64,000 bases of DNA from Planctomycetota bacterium (GTDB lineage: Bacteria; Planctomycetota; UBA1135; JACQFD01), in assembly GCA_016200225.1 (NCBI GenBank), contig JACQFD010000012.1:1-64000 (forward strand), written 5' to 3'. This document shows, in pieces, positions 61,568-64,000 of this stretch. The notes under the pieces were generated by a model. It made no database searches, had not been told where the DNA came from, and saw only the letters and a list, made by a program, of their open reading frames with translations. A program made the translations under genes and the position numbers. Positions within the stretch are counted from its first letter, which is position 1, and each line of letters opens with the position of its first letter.

Positions 61568-63589
61568 TCAATCATGACGGCCGGCTGAGTGGCCGTCCGA
61601 CAGCACGGGCACGCTCGTGAGAAGTTCAATTTCGACGCGCGCGTCGTTGAAGCAAGCGCCGCCGCCGAGTTCGTCGACGTGGTCGGGCGCGAGCGCGTTC
61701 GCAGTGAATCCATTCAAAGTGGCGTGTTTCCAATACCCTTTTGGGATCATCGCGACGCCCGGCGGGAGGTCCTCGCGGATCGCGACGCGAATCTCGACTT
61801 CGCCGACCGAGTTCCAAACGCGCGCGACGGAACCGTTTACTAAGTTTCGCGCGGACGCGTCGGCGGCCGAGATCATAATAAATCCGCCGCCCGGGGCCGT
61901 TTGTTCATAAAGGGTCGACGAAATCGCCTTGTCCGTGCAAGGCGAAATCAAAACAATCGCTTTCTCCGCGTCCGCGGGCGCCTCGCGGTAGCGGGGCGGC
62001 GCCGCTCCGGCGAGATCGGCGAATCCGCGCGACGGAAAAACATTAACAAACGGTTTCCTCGCGCCGATCGGAATATATGTATTTTCGACGAGCGCGTCGA
62101 ATGTTATGGATTTGTCGGGCGACGATTCCACCGCGGCGCGCGCGATTTCCGCTTCGGATTCTTTAAATTCATTTTCGGTGAATCCCATCGCTTCGGCGAG
62201 CCGCGCGAAAAGCCAATGATTCGGTTTCGCGAGTCCGCGGGCTTTTGTAACAGGCGCGCCCCATTGCAACGCGTAACCCCCGTAGCTTCTGGACAATTCG
62301 TGATGTTCGAGAAACGTCGTCGCCGGAAGAACGAGATCGGCGTACGAGCACGTATCTGTAAATACCTGCTCGTGGCAAATTGTATATAATGAATCCTTCG
62401 CGAGGGCGCGTTCGATCCTCGACTGGTTGGGCGCGGTCGCCACCGGATTGCAATTATAAATAAAAAGCGCGCGCACCGGCGGCGAGGCGCCGTTTTCGAG
62501 GAATTCGCCGAGTTTACTCATATTCAACGAGCGCGCCGGCGACTTACGCAAATGCGCGCCCTCGGCGCGCGCGAGATCCATGCGATAACCCTTCGTCGTC
62601 GAGAGCGCGGCTCCGGCGCCTTTTTTATTAAATTTACCGAAAAGACAGCGCAGCATCAGCACGGCGCGAACCGCGTCGGTGCCGTTTCGGTTGCGTTCGA
62701 GTCCCCAGCCGACGCGGAAAAACGGGGCCCGCGCGCGCGCGATCGCTCTTGTAGTATCTACGATGGCTCCGGCATCGACGCGCGCGAGCTTCGACGCGCG
62801 TTGCGGCGGCCATTCCGCCGCCGCTTTTTGTAATGATTCGATTCCGCGCGCGTTTTTTTGTAGGAATGCGGCGTCGACGAGATTTTCTTTAAATGCAATA
62901 TTCGCCATCGCGAGCGCGACGACGACGTCCGTTCCCGGGTACACGGCGAGGTGCGCGTTCGCGATGGACGCGAGCGGCGTCCGGCGCGGGTCGATGGCGC
63001 CGACCCACGCGCCGCGTTTGCGCGCTTCGCGTACGAGCGGCACGAGATGGATGCCGCTCGCGGACGGATTGACTCCCCAAAGCACGATCGCGTCGGAATC
63101 AACAATTTCAGCGGGATCGCTGCCGGGCATGTCTTCAAATACGGAAGTCCAAGCGGCGCCCGTATTCGCGGCGCAGAGCGTTCTTGACAATTGACTCGCG
63201 CCGAGACGGTTCCAAAAACGCTCGTCCATGGCGTGACTTGTTAATAATCCATTCGAACCGGAATAGGAGTAAGGAACGATGGATTGAGGTCCCGATTCGC
63301 TTACGATCCTTTTGAATTTTGCCGCGATTTCGGAAATCGCGTCGTCCCACGTGATATTTTCGAATTCCCCGGACCCCTTTTTTCCGCGCCGCCGCATGGG
63401 ATGGAGCACGCGCCGCTCCGAATCGAGTCGACGATCGAAGTTTCGAACTTTCGCGCAAATATAACCATCCGTGAACGGCGATCGTTTGGATCCGTCGATC
63501 TTAATGATCCGATCGCCGTCGACGGTGACGTCGAGAGCGCAGCGGTCGGGGCAGTCGAGCGGACAAACGGAGGCGCGAACTTCGGACAT
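61568..63589 (-). CDS. Molybdopterin-dependent oxidoreductase
   Basis: 673 residues without an obvious Tat signal. The N-terminal [4Fe-4S] motif is C9-P-L-D-C13-P-D-R-C17 with Cys45 (G-Y-I-C-A-K), followed by molybdopterin-binding blocks: I-T-W-D-D-A-I, the W-G-V-N-P-S-A-S segment, D-P-R-R-T-P and the C-terminal molydopterin dinucleotide domain. It belongs to the DMSO-reductase superfamily, in the branch of soluble, single-subunit proteins of unclear substrate. The coordinating residue to Mo is uncertain. Starts 27 bases from the divergent riboflavin synthase gene. Confidence 0.88.
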   Translation of the reverse strand: MSEVRASVCPLDCPDRCALDVTVDGDRIIKIDGSKRSPFTDGYICAKVRNFDRRLDSERRVLHPMRRRGKKGSGEFENITWDDAISEIAAKFKRIVSESGPQSIVPYSYSGSNGLLTSHAMDERFWNRLGASQLSRTLCAANTGAAWTSVFEDMPGSDPAEIVDSDAIVLWGVNPSASGIHLVPLVREARKRGAWVGAIDPRRTPLASIANAHLAVYPGTDVVVALAMANIAFKENLVDAAFLQKNARGIESLQKAAAEWPPQRASKLARVDAGAIVDTTRAIARARAPFFRVGWGLERNRNGTDAVRAVLMLRCLFGKFNKKGAGAALSTTKGYRMDLARAEGAHLRKSPARSLNMSKLGEFLENGASPPVRALFIYNCNPVATAPNQSRIERALAKDSLYTICHEQVFTDTCSYADLVLPATTFLEHHELSRSYGGYALQWGAPVTKARGLAKPNHWLFARLAEAMGFTENEFKESEAEIARAAVESSPDKSITFDALVENTYIPIGARKPFVNVFPSRGFADLAGAAPPRYREAPADAEKAIVLISPCTDKAISSTLYEQTAPGGGFIMISAADASARNLVNGSVARVWNSVGEVEIRVAIREDLPPGVAMIPKGYWKHATLNGFTANALAPDHVDELGGGACFNDARVEIELLTSVPVLSDGHSAGRHD

Positions 63590-63616
63590 GGATCTATTAG
63601 AATACGACGCGCGTCC

Positions 63617-64000
63617 ATGTTCACCGGCATTATTGAAGAACCGCGGCCCGTTACGGGCGTGCGGCGCCGCGTCGACGGGGGACTCGACGTCGATCTCGAT
63701 CTCGGCGGCATTCGAAACGAACTTGCGCCGGGCGATTCGATCGCGGTCGCCGGCGCTTGTCTAACGGTCGCGCGAATGCAAGATTCAATTGTAACATTTG
63801 AACTTTCGCCCGAGACGATCGCGCGGACGCACTTCCATCAGTTGCGCGTCGGCGCGAATGTCAATATTGAACGGGCGTTGCGCGTTGGCGACCGCTTGGG
63901 CGGCCACTGGGTTCAGGGCCACGTCGACGGTGTTGCCTCGGTCGCGCGACTCGAACAGATGGGAGAGTGGGCCGAACTCGACATCGCGCTTCCGCCGGCG
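63617..64000 (+). CDS. ribE: Riboflavin synthase alpha chain, N-terminal part
   Basis: The ATG at 63617 starts M-F-T-G-I-I-E, the universal riboflavin synthase N-terminus. The 128 visible residues cover the first lumazine-binding barrel (G-D-S-I-A-V-A-G-A-C-L-T-V, E-L-S-P-E-T-I, N-I-E-R-A-L, G-D-R-L-G-G-H-W-V-Q-G-H-V-D) and run off the window at base 64000. The enzyme joins two lumazines to make riboflavin. Confidence 0.96.
   Translation, partial: MFTGIIEEPRPVTGVRRRVDGGLDVDLDLGGIRNELAPGDSIAVAGACLTVARMQDSIVTFELSPETIARTHFHQLRVGANVNIERALRVGDRLGGHWVQGHVDGVASVARLEQMGEWAELDIALPPA

Overview
The window looks like GC-rich chromosomal DNA from an uncultured Planctomycetota-type bacterium. This is inferred from gene content, with no marker-gene placement possible here. 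The supporting signs are: an adjacent DUF1592/DUF1552 pair carrying a planctomycete-type CxxCH motif, a decayed Ser/Thr kinase-WD40 fusion, a fused SecDF, several giant secreted FG-GAP/propeller proteins that share one C-terminal domain, and frequent GTG/TTG starts with few clear Shine-Dalgarno sites. No integrase, transposase, prophage or CRISPR array was recognised.

Layout. 1-2.8 kb is a rearranged stretch with the 3' end of a DNA glycosylase gene, a partial duplicate of it and a frameshifted gene, around a HExxH lipoprotein gene. 2.8-12.9 kb holds a secreted propeller-like protein, DUF6786, a macro-domain protein, plsY-gpsA, a 7Fe ferredoxin, an unusual SGNH hydrolase-amidohydrolase fusion, an aminotransferase and a DUF486 membrane protein. 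12.9-13.7 kb is a repeat-bearing non-coding block. 13.7-25.8 kb has the DUF1592-DUF1552 pair, a WD40-like propeller, a bacterial Elp3, a parvulin lipoprotein, an SGNH/TPR protein and an FG-GAP protein. 26.0-27.6 kb is the kinase-WD40 pseudogene.

27.6-35.8 kb is the most interesting block. It is a four-gene, tightly coupled minus-strand operon encoding an inner-membrane ferredoxin/FAD/cytochrome b-like protein, a 26-heme-motif membrane-anchored cytochrome, an outer-membrane beta-barrel and a 24-heme-motif exported cytochrome. Together they form a plausible complete route for moving electrons from the cytoplasm to the cell surface. 37.0-43.4 kb has two more giant secreted proteins with the shared C-terminal domain. 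43.5-45.8 kb has a GHKL ATPase coupled to an SGNH protein.

46-64 kb is mostly housekeeping: tRNA-Gly, DUF309, MiaE-like, DprA, a C25-type caspase-fold peptidase, LexA (with a possible tiny membrane-protein gene upstream), NadB, HflX, a LysM-like protein, SecDF, RplS, TrmD, a molybdopterin oxidoreductase and the start of riboflavin synthase.

One sequence-wide oddity is that short A/T-only islands sit inside GC-rich coding DNA. The word TTTGTAA/TTACAAA was found at least 34 times by eye on both strands, with none seen between 28.9 and 40.2 kb, the interval that includes most of the electron-transfer operon.
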